Assembly (NCBI GenBank): GCA_021432635.1 | Contig: MU270023.1 | Span: forward strand, 1-64,000 | Origin: Thozetella sp. PMI_491 | Lineage: Eukaryota; Ascomycota; Sordariomycetes; Chaetosphaeriales; Chaetosphaeriaceae | Direction: 5' to 3' | DNA length: 64,000 bases | Shown: positions 33,230-43,573 of the stretch, piece after piece | Numbering within the stretch: the first letter of the stretch is position 1 | Layout: every line of letters starts with the position of its first letter | Translations under genes and position numbers: made by a program | Notes under the pieces: generated by a model | Database searches by the model: none | What the model saw: the letters and a program-made list of their open reading frames with translations, nothing else | Told to the model about the DNA's origin: nothing

Positions 33230-34193
33230 ATGACCGTTGATCTCTCCAACCTCAACCTGGCCAACGGCCGCGTGCATGACGGCAAACTGGCCCTCATCAC
33301 AGGCGGGGCGCGCAGTATGTTGTTCCCACTCCTGGACCTTACCTTTTGATACTAGCAAACTCTGACACACCAATCCCTGTCTTTTAGGCATTGGCGAGTC
33401 GATTGCTCGCAACTTAGCTTCAAAAGGCGCCAACGTGTGCCTGCTGTATAAGACAGAGGCGTCCGATGCCACGGCAGCAGAGCTGGCCAAGGACTTGAGC
33501 TCCGCTCACGGCATCACCGCGGTGCCGTGCCGTGCCGATGTCGCCACGCCCGAGGGCATCGCCACAGTTCTGTCCACTATCCGCTCCTCGTTTCCGGAAA
33601 ACAAGAAAGGCGCCAACGGCGAGACGCAGGTTGATATCCTGGTCAACAATGCTGCCATGTTCCACACAGCTCCTCTGGAGGCTGTCTCGATCGAGGAGTT
33701 TCACGCTGTGTATCATAACAACGTGCTAGGGCCGATTCTGCTGACACAAGCCGTGGCCCCGCTCCTCCCGACAGATCGGTCGGGCCGCATCGTGAACGTC
33801 TCCTCGATCGGCTCAAAGCTTGGCCTACCGTACTTGACGCTGTATGGAGGTACCAAGGGCGCCCTAGAGTCTATGACGCGCGTGTGGTCGCGCGAGCTGG
33901 CCGAGCGTGCAACCGTGAACTGTGTAAACCTCGGCAGCGTCATGACCGACATGTTCATCCAGGCCAGCGACGAGGTCAAGGCCTTTCAGGCCATGTTCAA
34001 CCGCATCATCCCGCTGGCAACTGTGCGGGACTCAGACACCGAGGCCATGAAGCGCGAGGCGCAGAAGGCTGCCGGCCGTGTGGCGTACCCGGAGGAGATC
34101 GCCGGCATTGTAGCAATCTGCTGCAGTCCCGAGGCCGGGTGGATGACAGGCAGCCTGGTAAGCGCAAATGGCGGGCAGGCATTTGCATACTAG
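33230..34193 (+). CDS. short-chain dehydrogenase/reductase (classical SDR)
   Basis: Exons 33230-33314 and 33388-34193 (73-nt intron) give 296 residues. The nucleotide-binding motif is created across the splice: ALITGGARSIGESIA, with Ser at the middle glycine position. VDILVNNAAMFHTAP is the NNAG-type motif, and RIVNVSSIGSKLGLPYLTLYGGTKGALESMTR holds the catalytic Ser and the YxxxK (YGGTK). VNCVNLGSVMTDMF is the usual PG-motif region with Leu-Gly in place of Pro-Gly. The C-terminal substrate segment ends GWMTGSLVSANGGQAFAY. The enzyme should carry out NAD(P)H-dependent oxidoreduction of a carbonyl or alcohol in the cytosol; no signal peptide or helix is seen. The C-terminal GG pattern resembles fungal versicolorin-reductase-like SDRs, but no cluster surrounds it. 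Confidence 0.88.
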
Positions 34194-35066
34194 AGGAAGA
34201 ACCAGAGCGCAGCCTGCGCTGGGTCAGTCAACACGATCATGGTTAGAGCAGCTTTGTAATCTGAAAGGCTGTTCATATATACCCAGGGGTATGGCTATTG
34301 GTGCCTGAGCGATTTTAATGTTAAGATTATCCCCACGCCGCTGTGCTTGAATACCTAGATCGTCACCGCAAACCTTGCCATAAGCTGCAACTCAGGGATA
34401 TGTACCTAATTAGACAGGAGAATGTAAGAAATCGAATTCTTGTAATAGAACCGCTTTTGGCAATCTGAGAATACTTTACGTCTGCAAGATAAAAGATTGA
34501 AAGATATTGCGTCGATCGGATGAAAATACTCCTATTTTAGCTTTGTTGGCCATACTGGGACGTGTCAGAGGATGAAATGCTACAGCGCGTCAGGGGGCAG
34601 TTTCGGGATCATTCAGAGCCAACCAGCATTCCAGTAAGGATTCTAAGCGTGGATCTAAGCCATTATATAAGGGAATAGCGAGCCCTAGAAAGCCAGTGGG
34701 AGGGTCAGAGATCAGTTTGCACCACCTAAGGAGTAGCCGAATAGAAGAAAGTCATGCCTCTTTACTCTGCTTGTAAACCACCCTGGCAGGACGCCTTCGT
34801 TGGGGAGAACTCTACGCTGTTGAGAAGCCACCCCTGAGGTCTGCAGAGACATCGTCGTTGCCAATTACAACGGGATGTGCAACGCTATATATAGGCAAAA
34901 TTTGGTGTTTGCCTCTAGGGGCCAAGAATGATTACTGCAATTTACCCATTCCGCCAATTCCATTAGCGCAATGACTCGAAGTTTAGCATCAGAAAAGTTG
35001 ATTTGTTAGGTTAGTGGCACTAACGTAGTTATCAACCCGCGCGTTTCGGACAAGGACGCGATACAC
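34194..35066. other. gene-free stretch before the MITE
   Basis: AT-rich 3' flank of the SDR gene followed by unrecognised sequence. No open frame above 60 codons. Confidence 0.5.
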
Positions 35067-35525
35067 ATCGAATGGCGAGCCTGGTAAATCGCCTGTGTGG
35101 ATTCGCCTGTATCTAACCACATCAGGCAACTACCCATTTGGGAGTGGCGGTGCCAGCCACAGGAAGAATTGAGAAGGCTAACACTACTAACGGATCTTCC
35201 AATAACTGGCGCCAAAACATAAATACTATTTCTTCATTTTCACTTATCATCATCGATTTAAAAAGTAAAAAAGTTTTCTTAGAAATGTTTTATATTTATA
35301 TAATATTTTTTATATATTAAAAATATAAAAAAATACTTTGTTAAAATCTCGATCATATAAAAAGCGTTAATCTAATATCTAAGTCATCTGTTAGTAGTGT
35401 TAACTCTGAAATTACACTCAGGCTAGCACCGCCACTCTTAAATAGGCCATTAGCCGGTGGGGCTGCCGAATATGGTTAGACACAGGCGAATCCACACAGG
35501 CGATTTACCAGGCTCGATCGAATGG
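35067..35525. mobile_element. Mutator-like MITE with intact 9-bp target-site duplication
   Basis: The element body is 35076-35516 (441 bp). It starts CGAGCCTGGTAAATCGCC and ends with the reverse complement. The terminal inverted repeats match over the outer about 48 bases with roughly two mismatches, and weaker inverted matches continue inward (GAGTGGCGGTGC near 35143 against GCACCGCCACTC near 35427; AACACTACTAAC near 35180 against GTTAGTAGTGTT near 35390). Both ends are flanked by the identical 9-base word ATCGAATGG (35067-35075 and 35517-35525), a target-site duplication. The interior is very AT-rich and has no coding capacity. A 9-bp duplication with long inverted repeats is the signature of Mutator (MULE) transposition, so this is a non-autonomous element that needs a transposase from elsewhere. 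Confidence 0.85.
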
Positions 35526-36484
35526 GGACGCGTATCACTAAGCCGTTAGCGCGAGGAAGAGGTTATTGAGGCCCACGCGCTCAAATTGGACGTTATGCTT
35601 CCGCCTCGTTGAAGTTACTCACAGAGTTGTGATAGCCGTGGCTCTCAAGAAAAGCTCTAGGAACCAGGGCGCCGCAACCCCAACATTGATACAGTTGTGT
35701 ATACCGTGAGACTTCATCAGGCGTAATTAAATGAAAGCTCTGTTAAGCACGGCCGTCCACAGTACCCAGTCCTGCGTCGAGTGCACCACAGCTCCAGTGG
35801 CTTGTGGCCCTTGAACAAATAATGAGAGAGGCATGATTCAAATATGTATAGAAGAAAAGCCGTTATATCATCATTGGAGTCGAGCTTCTAACAGTCATAA
35901 CACCACGTTGTAGTCTGGAATAAGTTTCGAAAAGAGCTATAACTAGAGAGAAAGACTAAGCTTTACAAGGGATAAGCTACTTAAATCCTAATTAGTAGCC
36001 CCTGGTGCTCCATCGTTAGTATATTGGGGATATGAATGAGAGTCATATGCCAGCTGTTTGCCTCTTCGGAATGTTCCCATCGACGTTGGTGGCAGTGGGA
36101 CAAGGGTGGTCCGTCGGTGATGGTCGACTAGGGGTTTCACAGGAGAGGCAGCCGCCAATATCCGATAGATAACCACTGTTGATTATTAGATAACTTCTCT
36201 TGTCAGTTTAGAAATAGTACATTCCGGTTGCAAATTATAGCCACAACAGCGGCCGTGATTTATTGCTAAATAGGTACTCTGGTCTGTATCACATCTGGGT
36301 ATCCTCGTTCCAGTAAACTCTATCTTGGCAATGTCCTTGATTTGGTCTAGCAGCGTTTTAGTCAGCCAACTGTCATTGGATCCCTGGGTTGCGGTCACGG
36401 GCTTGGAGATGCAGTGACATCCTCGGAGGGGGCTACAAAGCTTGGCATTAGGGTTTCTCCCAACATCGTCCGGCTGCAAACACC
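35526..36484. other. gene-free stretch upstream of the HET gene
   Basis: AT-rich, with no recognisable gene. The minus-strand frame at 36186-36521 overlaps the HET gene start and has no family resemblance. Confidence 0.5.
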
Positions 36485-39034
36485 ATGAGCCGTTGGCACG
36501 GGGCTTACTGCGACGATCCATTGGTCATTATTAGCGATGACTCGTGTCCGCGTTGCACGTGTTGCGACTCAGCGCCTCTGCTCGAAGCTCTTGCCCGAGA
36601 GAGCATCGCCCATCCCGCTGTATCTGTACCACCAGACGAGCCTCCGGGGGCCTTGGGTCTTCGGTGGCCATATGGGATCAAATATGAGAGCCTCTCCGAG
36701 GTAGGGTCACTAGAGACTCCGACAGACAGGCAAGCTACTCAAGCGTCTGCGGATGACTCGTCGGAACCGAAGTCGGAGAGCGCTGGTCTTGGCGATGATG
36801 CTAGGCTTCGATCGAGGCATTCACCGTGGTCCGTCTACCCAGACACTCTCAGGCCTGACGAAATTCGCTTGGTGACAATGCATCCAGTCGATGACCCTAC
36901 AATGCCTCTACATGTCACGCTGGAGACATTTTCCGAAGACACCTGCCCGGAATACGAGGCAATATCGTATACTTGGGGTGGCGAACAGGATAACTACATT
37001 CGGTCCCAACCTATCTACGTGGGCCCGTACTGGGACGTGCTCTTCCAGACACAGAACTGCGTTGATATGCTTCGCTTCGTCCGCCCATGGCGCGGCATCC
37101 GCACTATATGGGTCGACGCCCTGTGCATCAACCAGATGAACACGCAGGAGCGCAGTCAACAGGTTGCAAAGATGGATCTCATCTTCCAGAACTGCTCCAA
37201 GGTCGTTATGTATGCCGGTCCCGACCTAGCACCTCTTACCCCCAGGGTGTTCCCGAGGAGACGCCCATTGCATGACCTAGGACGGGAACAACAACTAGTT
37301 GCAACAGAGACGCCGAGCCTGACGGCGGGGTTGGGAAGCCTGCTACGGCGCCGCTACTTTAGTCGCGTTTGGGTCGTGCAAGAACTGCTGCGTTCACGGC
37401 TAGTCGTCATACACGTGGATGGCATCGAGTACTGGGCCGACTCGAGAGACTCGACCGAGTTATCACGCGGGATCGAGTGGGACAAAACTGCGGCTCCCTG
37501 GTTCCAGCATGTCGCGAGCGGGCACAGCTTTGGCTTCGGTTCGATACTGGAAGGGCTGGAGCTCACAGCAAATTCGCGAGCTCAGGATCCCCGTGATAAG
37601 CTGTTTGCCGTTGCTGGCTTGCTGTGGTACCGCGGACGAGAGCGAAAGACGCTGCAGCCAGACTACTCGTTATCTCTCCAGCACGTCTTTATCGGCTTCT
37701 TTGCTTACTGTATCATCGACCTGGAGGCGGTGCACCTTCTCATTCATGCCCGGGGCACTGCTGACGAGTCGTCACTTCCTACCTGGATACCAGCGTGGCG
37801 AACACATGAATCGTGGTGGCAGACCATGCTTACAGATCCTCTACCGGAAGACATGTCCATTGACATTCTGGGTCATCATGTCTTTAAAATCGAAGGTTCC
37901 TCATCCATATTTACTTTTTGCCCTGGTAATGGCCACAATTCGGTCGGCTGCTTCGGGGGCGCCGTTATTGATGCCGACACGGGGGCCCTGTCAGTGTCTC
38001 TTATCTGTCTATGTCGAATACGTACTACGCCAACTTTAGTGCATGAGTCCGAGCCCCTGAGCGTCTTCAAGATTGATGGAAGCAAGACGACACTGTACGT
38101 AGCTAGCAGGCACTCGATTGATACCCTTGTCGTGCCAGGGCAGGACCAGCTGTTCATCATGAAGGGCGACTTTTGCCCGATGACTTACGTCGTGCTACGA
38201 GGACTGTCTAAGCCTGGGCGCTTCCGTTTCGTCGCCGCGCTCCCCTATATTTACTTTTCTGTCCCAAGATCAGTGGCCAAAGAATGCCGTTGGGCGTGGA
38301 GGAAGGACTGGGTCAAGTCTTCTCGGCGCTGGGAAGCACGCTTGAGTGCGTTGCAACGCGGCGAGGCCGACATGATTCATAAACTACGCGAAGAGCTAGC
38401 ACGGCCGCTCTCTTCTTGGCAATGCAGAAAGACCATGCGTGTAACGCTGCAGCAGTTTACGCCCGCTCGCGTGGGATGGGATCTTCTGCGGGTCTTGTGC
38501 GCGCTGGCCGTCGACTCGCGAGACTCGACTGAGACCAGGGGCTTCGCTGTCGCATTGGTCCTTACGCACCCCCAATCCTGCCGCCCTCGGCTCGCTGGCG
38601 CTTTTATCGAGTTCCCGTTTGGAGAAATGGATGAAGATATGCGCTCGTTTTACGACTTGAACGACTACACCAACCCGCACTTACAATGGGGTCACCGTAA
38701 GGAGGCACAAGACCCTTGGAAGCCGGCGGCATGCTACCCAGAGGGCCCGGATGCTCAGGCGGCCTGGGTCATTGTACTGAAAGATCCCCTCGTTCGAGTC
38801 CGCGTGCTAATCGAAACACTGAGGAAATGGTTCCGCAAGCATCACGCCGATCCCCTTGCCACGCTTGTTATGCTTCGAGAGACGTTTGATGCCGGGTTGG
38901 AAGAACTGGACGCTCTCATCCGCTCCGGCCCAGCAGAGGACCATCAGAAAGCGGCCTTTAGTAAGACATTCAGCCACGAGCTTCAGTCCGACTTTCAACT
39001 GGATGGAACCACTTTCCGTGTGACTATTGAATGA
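36485..39034 (+). CDS. HET (heterokaryon incompatibility) domain protein
   Basis: A single exon of 849 residues; the ATG is in a CACCATG context. The HET domain begins near residue 125 and shows its standard blocks: EIRLVTMHP, YEAISYTWG (from residue 157), IWVDALCINQ (from residue 208), then QERSQQVAKMDLIFQNCSKVVMYAG and RRYFSRVWVVQELLRS. The next segment carries the usual RAQDPRDKLFAVAGLL and LQPDYSLSLQHVFIGF. The first 120 residues include four cysteines (CPRCTCCDS) and a polar linker. The C-terminal half (about 450-849) has no recognised domain. HET proteins trigger growth arrest or cell death when hyphae of unlike genotype fuse; most genomes carry dozens and few have known partners. The frame is intact. 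Confidence 0.93.
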   Translation: MSRWHGAYCDDPLVIISDDSCPRCTCCDSAPLLEALARESIAHPAVSVPPDEPPGALGLRWPYGIKYESLSEVGSLETPTDRQATQASADDSSEPKSESAGLGDDARLRSRHSPWSVYPDTLRPDEIRLVTMHPVDDPTMPLHVTLETFSEDTCPEYEAISYTWGGEQDNYIRSQPIYVGPYWDVLFQTQNCVDMLRFVRPWRGIRTIWVDALCINQMNTQERSQQVAKMDLIFQNCSKVVMYAGPDLAPLTPRVFPRRRPLHDLGREQQLVATETPSLTAGLGSLLRRRYFSRVWVVQELLRSRLVVIHVDGIEYWADSRDSTELSRGIEWDKTAAPWFQHVASGHSFGFGSILEGLELTANSRAQDPRDKLFAVAGLLWYRGRERKTLQPDYSLSLQHVFIGFFAYCIIDLEAVHLLIHARGTADESSLPTWIPAWRTHESWWQTMLTDPLPEDMSIDILGHHVFKIEGSSSIFTFCPGNGHNSVGCFGGAVIDADTGALSVSLICLCRIRTTPTLVHESEPLSVFKIDGSKTTLYVASRHSIDTLVVPGQDQLFIMKGDFCPMTYVVLRGLSKPGRFRFVAALPYIYFSVPRSVAKECRWAWRKDWVKSSRRWEARLSALQRGEADMIHKLREELARPLSSWQCRKTMRVTLQQFTPARVGWDLLRVLCALAVDSRDSTETRGFAVALVLTHPQSCRPRLAGAFIEFPFGEMDEDMRSFYDLNDYTNPHLQWGHRKEAQDPWKPAACYPEGPDAQAAWVIVLKDPLVRVRVLIETLRKWFRKHHADPLATLVMLRETFDAGLEELDALIRSGPAEDHQKAAFSKTFSHELQSDFQLDGTTFRVTIE

Positions 39035-42000
39035 TCTTGCATGTTCATGCCCGTCGCGGAGAGGATTAGCTAACGCATTAGGCATATCATGCGTATTCTG
39101 CATATCACTTCGTTGGTAGACGGTGAAAGGAAAACCATTCTATAGGTAGATAGTTCCAATAGCACCAAGTACTCGCAAGAGAGAGACGTAATCTCGCAAG
39201 GCAGGCTAGCCAACACTCATCAATACTCTTCATGCACTCGCGCCGCACCTTTGCTTCACGGCTAATGACTATTGAGTGACTAACTTTCCAGCTGCAACAT
39301 TCGAAGCTTGGCCCGCCTGCGGGGTTCGGGAAACATATATCGTATCATATCAAGACGGGTATCTCTCCTATTCTGGCCATCGCACTCGCACCATCTCAGG
39401 CCTGCTGCTAGGGAGCCTTGACTCCATTGCTGGGGTGACTTGCTCGCCATCCAGCCACTTTTCGGTGCTCTCTAAAGGCTAATATCAGACCAAAGGCATG
39501 GTAGATACTGTAAACCCAAGCTCGGGTCACAGGCGGCCTGTATCACCCGCTCAATTCTTATTGGCTATCCCCTCCGGGATTCTAAGGAGACCGGTGACGA
39601 GCTGTGCGCAACCGGCAGGGATCCTCAGATTTACGACGGCGATACAACTGAACACAGTCTAGAAGCGTGCGGCGAAGTGCATGTGCTGTGGACGGGCAAG
39701 ACTTCAAACTGTTGGGGTGAGGAAGCAAGGCCTGCCCCTGGGGATTGGGAGCGCAGACAAACAACCTCCGTTGAGAGAATTTTCCAGCGCTAGCTATCTG
39801 GCTCATTGGTTATTCCTTGAAACTTAATAGTAACACAGAAGATCCGCCGGGGCTCCCTAGACCTATGTTGCACCTGTGTGCTCGCCTGCTGGGAAGAAAC
39901 CAAGCGTACCACAGTGGCATTCCTACGGTCATCTCGCTACGCCGCAATCCAGTCGATCCAGGCCACCGAAATACAGACAATTCCGTTGGTTGATCATGGC
40001 ATCGTACTTCGCTCTTCTGAGTGCAGGGGGCGAACGCGCACATGAAGGGTACAGTGAAGAGAGTGAGGGTGATCTTGGAACCCCATTATATGGCCACCAC
40101 TAGAAGAACTATTCACAAAGATGCCATCCTGACTCCCAGCCGCGATGCCTCGAATGGGCAACATAGATGAAAGCTTGACCTGCTGGCTGTGGCTGTTCTG
40201 CACTGGCCTCGCAGCTCTGGCTGTAACATACGCCCCAGCCCTGCATCAATCGCGGACGTATCAGCTCATCTAGGCAATTGGTCTCCAAGGCGCCTGCGAA
40301 GGACGAAAGTACGTCCTCAGCCACCGCTTCCACACTCTTCCTGCAGTGGTATTCTGCTCCTGCTGCCAAGGAGAGATACTGGCGACTCCCTGCGTCTGCG
40401 CCTGCCTCGCCGCACGTCAGCGCGCCTCCAGCCAGGCCTAACCCTTGCCCACGCCGGCTGTCGCCAATTGCGGGGAGGCTCTTTATGACTATCCATGTTC
40501 CTACCCAAGTTGATCTTTCCCGGCAGGACCTAGTGTGGAACCGACCCCTGCTAGAACCACCTCAAAAACACGTATACCGCCTAGACCACCCGCCGCGGCA
40601 CTGCTACGGTGCCTCCGCGACAGGGATACTCGCCGACCTGCCTGGTCTGTGAGTCCGACACGGGTCCGAAGGGTATGTACGTACCTGCACCTAATAGATA
40701 GCTGATACGGACGTGGACGTGCGAGGGAGGCGCGGCACGTTCGCTCCTTGCCTATTTTTCATTTTATTTTATTTTTCTTATTTTTTTCGCGAGCAAAAAA
40801 TCTCCCAGGGTGAAGGAGGAGGTGGAGGAAGAAGAGGCAAGTCGTCGAAAAAAAGTAGGCCACCATGGCTTCTCCGCTCTCGTGCTTTGGAACTACTGAA
40901 CAATGCCGAGATTAGAAGAGGTAAGGCGAGTTTTTTTAGCGTCCAAGTTCCCCAACCTAATCCTCAGGGTTGTCATTTTCGACCCTCGCAAGCCTCACGT
41001 TACAACCAAGTGCGTTGGGGTACATTAGGTACATCCGCATTTTCACCCCAGCTCTGGCAAACACTGTGTGGGACTGGACCGCTAGCCGTGGGGGGCAGCT
41101 CCTTGTATTGTGCCGCATCTCGGCTGTCTCCGAGCTTTATATCTAATATTACTGGCTTGCTCGCTCGGGTCTAAGCTTAGGCCTGCTCCTGGCTCTGCTG
41201 CGTACAATGCTGAGTCTTCAGCCTTTGAGATCGGCGAAACACATAAACCACTCATCTTGGTAAAATGGCTGCTCTCCAGGATTGGTCCCCTGGAGATTGT
41301 ATTCGCTAAATGGTGTTGACGCAACGCAATGGAGGGCCCAGGCGCTCGTAATCGCCGTGGCCTCTGCGATCGCCACACCGTGGGAGCATCAGCAGATACT
41401 CACCGGCTTGATCCGTCGGCTTTTAGATTATCGTTACCGTGGTAGGTAACATGTAAGTTGCTGATCGTTTCAGCGTTGCATGTGCGGTGTAGCCGCGCCA
41501 GAGCACGATTTCCCCGGTAAACATCTCTCTATCTCTGCTGAGGACGCGCCGAGGACTGGTCGATACGGCGGCATAGGCTGGCGACGAAGTCTAGCTCATC
41601 CTACGGGGAGATGTCCGGCTCACACGTGCAGGAGGGGCGCAGCCGCGGGCCCGGGCCCGAAAGCGCGCGGCGGCTCTTGAAGTTCTTTCGGTTGCTTCGT
41701 CAGGTGGAACTGTACCCATGGCAGGCTGTTTGCCTGCGGTCAGGGCGGTGTGTGTGTGGCGTTCGACGGCGGCCGACCTATGCTTCAGTGGCTACCTCAC
41801 CTAGGTTCCTGACCTATCTCCTCTCCGAATGGCTGGGGGGGGGGAGGGGGCTCGTGTAGCCAAGCAAGAACGACCCTAGTGAAATGCGTGCGCGCCGCCC
41901 AGGATGTTCACAGTCCTCCCTCCATAGTCACTCCATCCCTGTTCATCGTCCCCGGCTTATTATCCAGGGGTTCACGATGTGAACAAAAGGAGGTTGCGTG

Positions 42001-42317
42001 CAGATGTTGACTTTCGTGCAGATAGCAGGCCATGGTTTCGTGCAACTCTTGGCTGGCTATATCTCCGTTGCATTGAGAATCACGATGCAGAAGGTGGCTG
42101 CTCTCTAAGTCTTGGCCATAATCCTCGTCGTCTTGGGTCGAGCCTCGTCCGCCTTCCTATATCTATTTGACGGATCTACCCTGCCCCTACCGGAAGCGGA
42201 TTCTCGTGTTCCTCGCGCTTCCCGCTGGAATCCCAGGCGAGAAGTCTCTGGCACGAATAGAGAACCGTGAACTCTCTGCGACCGCTTGCATCACCGCCAA
42301 GCCCTTAGACAGCAGCC
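39035..42317. other. gene-free stretch, 3.3 kb
   Basis: Overlapping short frames on both strands; none is recognisable. A T-rich tract (about 40757-40795) is followed by a GGAGGAGG/GAAGAAG purine run. A G-run (GGGGGGGGG) occurs near 41834. The last 300 bases are probably the promoter and leader of the next gene. Confidence 0.5.
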
Positions 42318-43573
42318 ATGGCTGGGGACAGCCACCTCGCCGACTCCGGCATCAGTGGCCAGACGGAGGCGGGGGTGACACTGATTGTCGTCCTCGTCTT
42401 CCTCTCCATCAGCTTCTACAAGTATGTCGCCGCCCCTTCGAACATAGGGAAAGAGATGCAGGTATCGTGCCAAGAAAAGAATCGCTAACTACGTGCGCTC
42501 TGAACAGTGTCTTGGAACTCACGCTCATCATCTTCACAACATTCAAGCAATTTCGTGGTCTCTATTTCTGGTCTTTCCTGGTAGCAACATGGGGCATTGC
42601 TCTATGGAGTCTCGGCTTTGTCCTCAAGGACACGGGAGTTAGCACACAATACTTGTTATTCATGCCATTCATCGAAATAGGATGGACTTGCATGGTAACA
42701 GGGCAAAGCATGGTGCTCTACTCGCGCCTCCACATCGTTCTGCGCAGCCGAAAGAAGCTCAGAATGGCCCTATACATGATCATCTTCGATGCCATCATCT
42801 GCCACGTCCCCATCATCGTTGTGGCGTTCGGGACCAACTCACCAAACCCCGGCCCGTTCATTGTGCCCTACTCGGTCTACGAGAAGGTGCAGGTGTCTAT
42901 TTTCTTCGTCCAGGAGCTCATACTATCGGGTCTGTACATCAGCGAGACAGTCAAGATGATGAGGGTTCAGAACGGTACCAACCTGGGCGATAACGGCGGG
43001 CCTCGGAAGCTGATGAAGCACCTTGTCCTCGTCAACATTATCATCGTGCTCCTCGACATCACCATCCTCGGTCTCGAATACGCCGGCTACTTCCAGCTAC
43101 AGACCGCCTACAAGGGCTTGGTGTACAGCGTTAAACTCAAGCTCGAATTCAGCATTCTCAACCGTCTCGTCGAGATGGTCTCGGGCGGACCTGCTACACA
43201 TTCCAGCGGTGTTCGGGGACCTGTAACGCTTGCTTCCCGGGTGGATAAAGGAGGGATACAGATGAACACCTTCGACCCGACCACCTCGGTAGACGGCGAG
43301 CGACGGAGGAGAGACGATGTCGAGTTTGGTGGCGGCCCGGGCTACAATGCCTATGTTCAAGGAGGCGACCGCAAGAACACGCTTCGAGGCGGCCCCGACG
43401 CTGGGCGGGCCATCACCCGCACGACCGAGGTAGTGATTCACCGGAGCGACGACGACACCGACAGCATGGACGACAAATCGGGCATCACCGATGACGGGCG
43501 CGTGCATAGTGAGAAAGGCGCCCGTAGGCAAATGTCCGCCTCGTCCTCCGAAGTCCAGTTTGCCAGAGCCTAG
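42318..43573 (+). CDS. fungal seven-helix membrane protein (resembles DUF7703 family)
   Basis: Exons 42318-42421 and 42508-43573 (86-nt intron) give 389 residues. Helices are clear: VTLIVVLVFLSISFYNVLEL, GLYFWSFLVATWGIALWSLG, IGWTCMVTGQSMVLYSRLHI, MALYMIIFDAIICHVPIIVV, VQVSIFFVQELILSGLYI, LVLVNIIIVLLDITILGLEY and a last one near LQTAYKGLVYSVKLKLEF. The motif TFKQFRGLYFWS between the first two helices and SRLHIV after helix 4 match an uncharacterised fungal family that I take to be DUF7703. The tail of about 120 residues is polar and rich in Arg, Asp and Gly, so probably cytosolic. Reading upstream from 42167 is open, but the splice and family start favour 42318. The role is unknown. Confidence 0.83.

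Noticed and set aside
41480-41859. Overlapping frames upstream of the DUF7703-like gene
   Set aside because: Low-complexity composition and no family resemblance; likely leader or promoter DNA.
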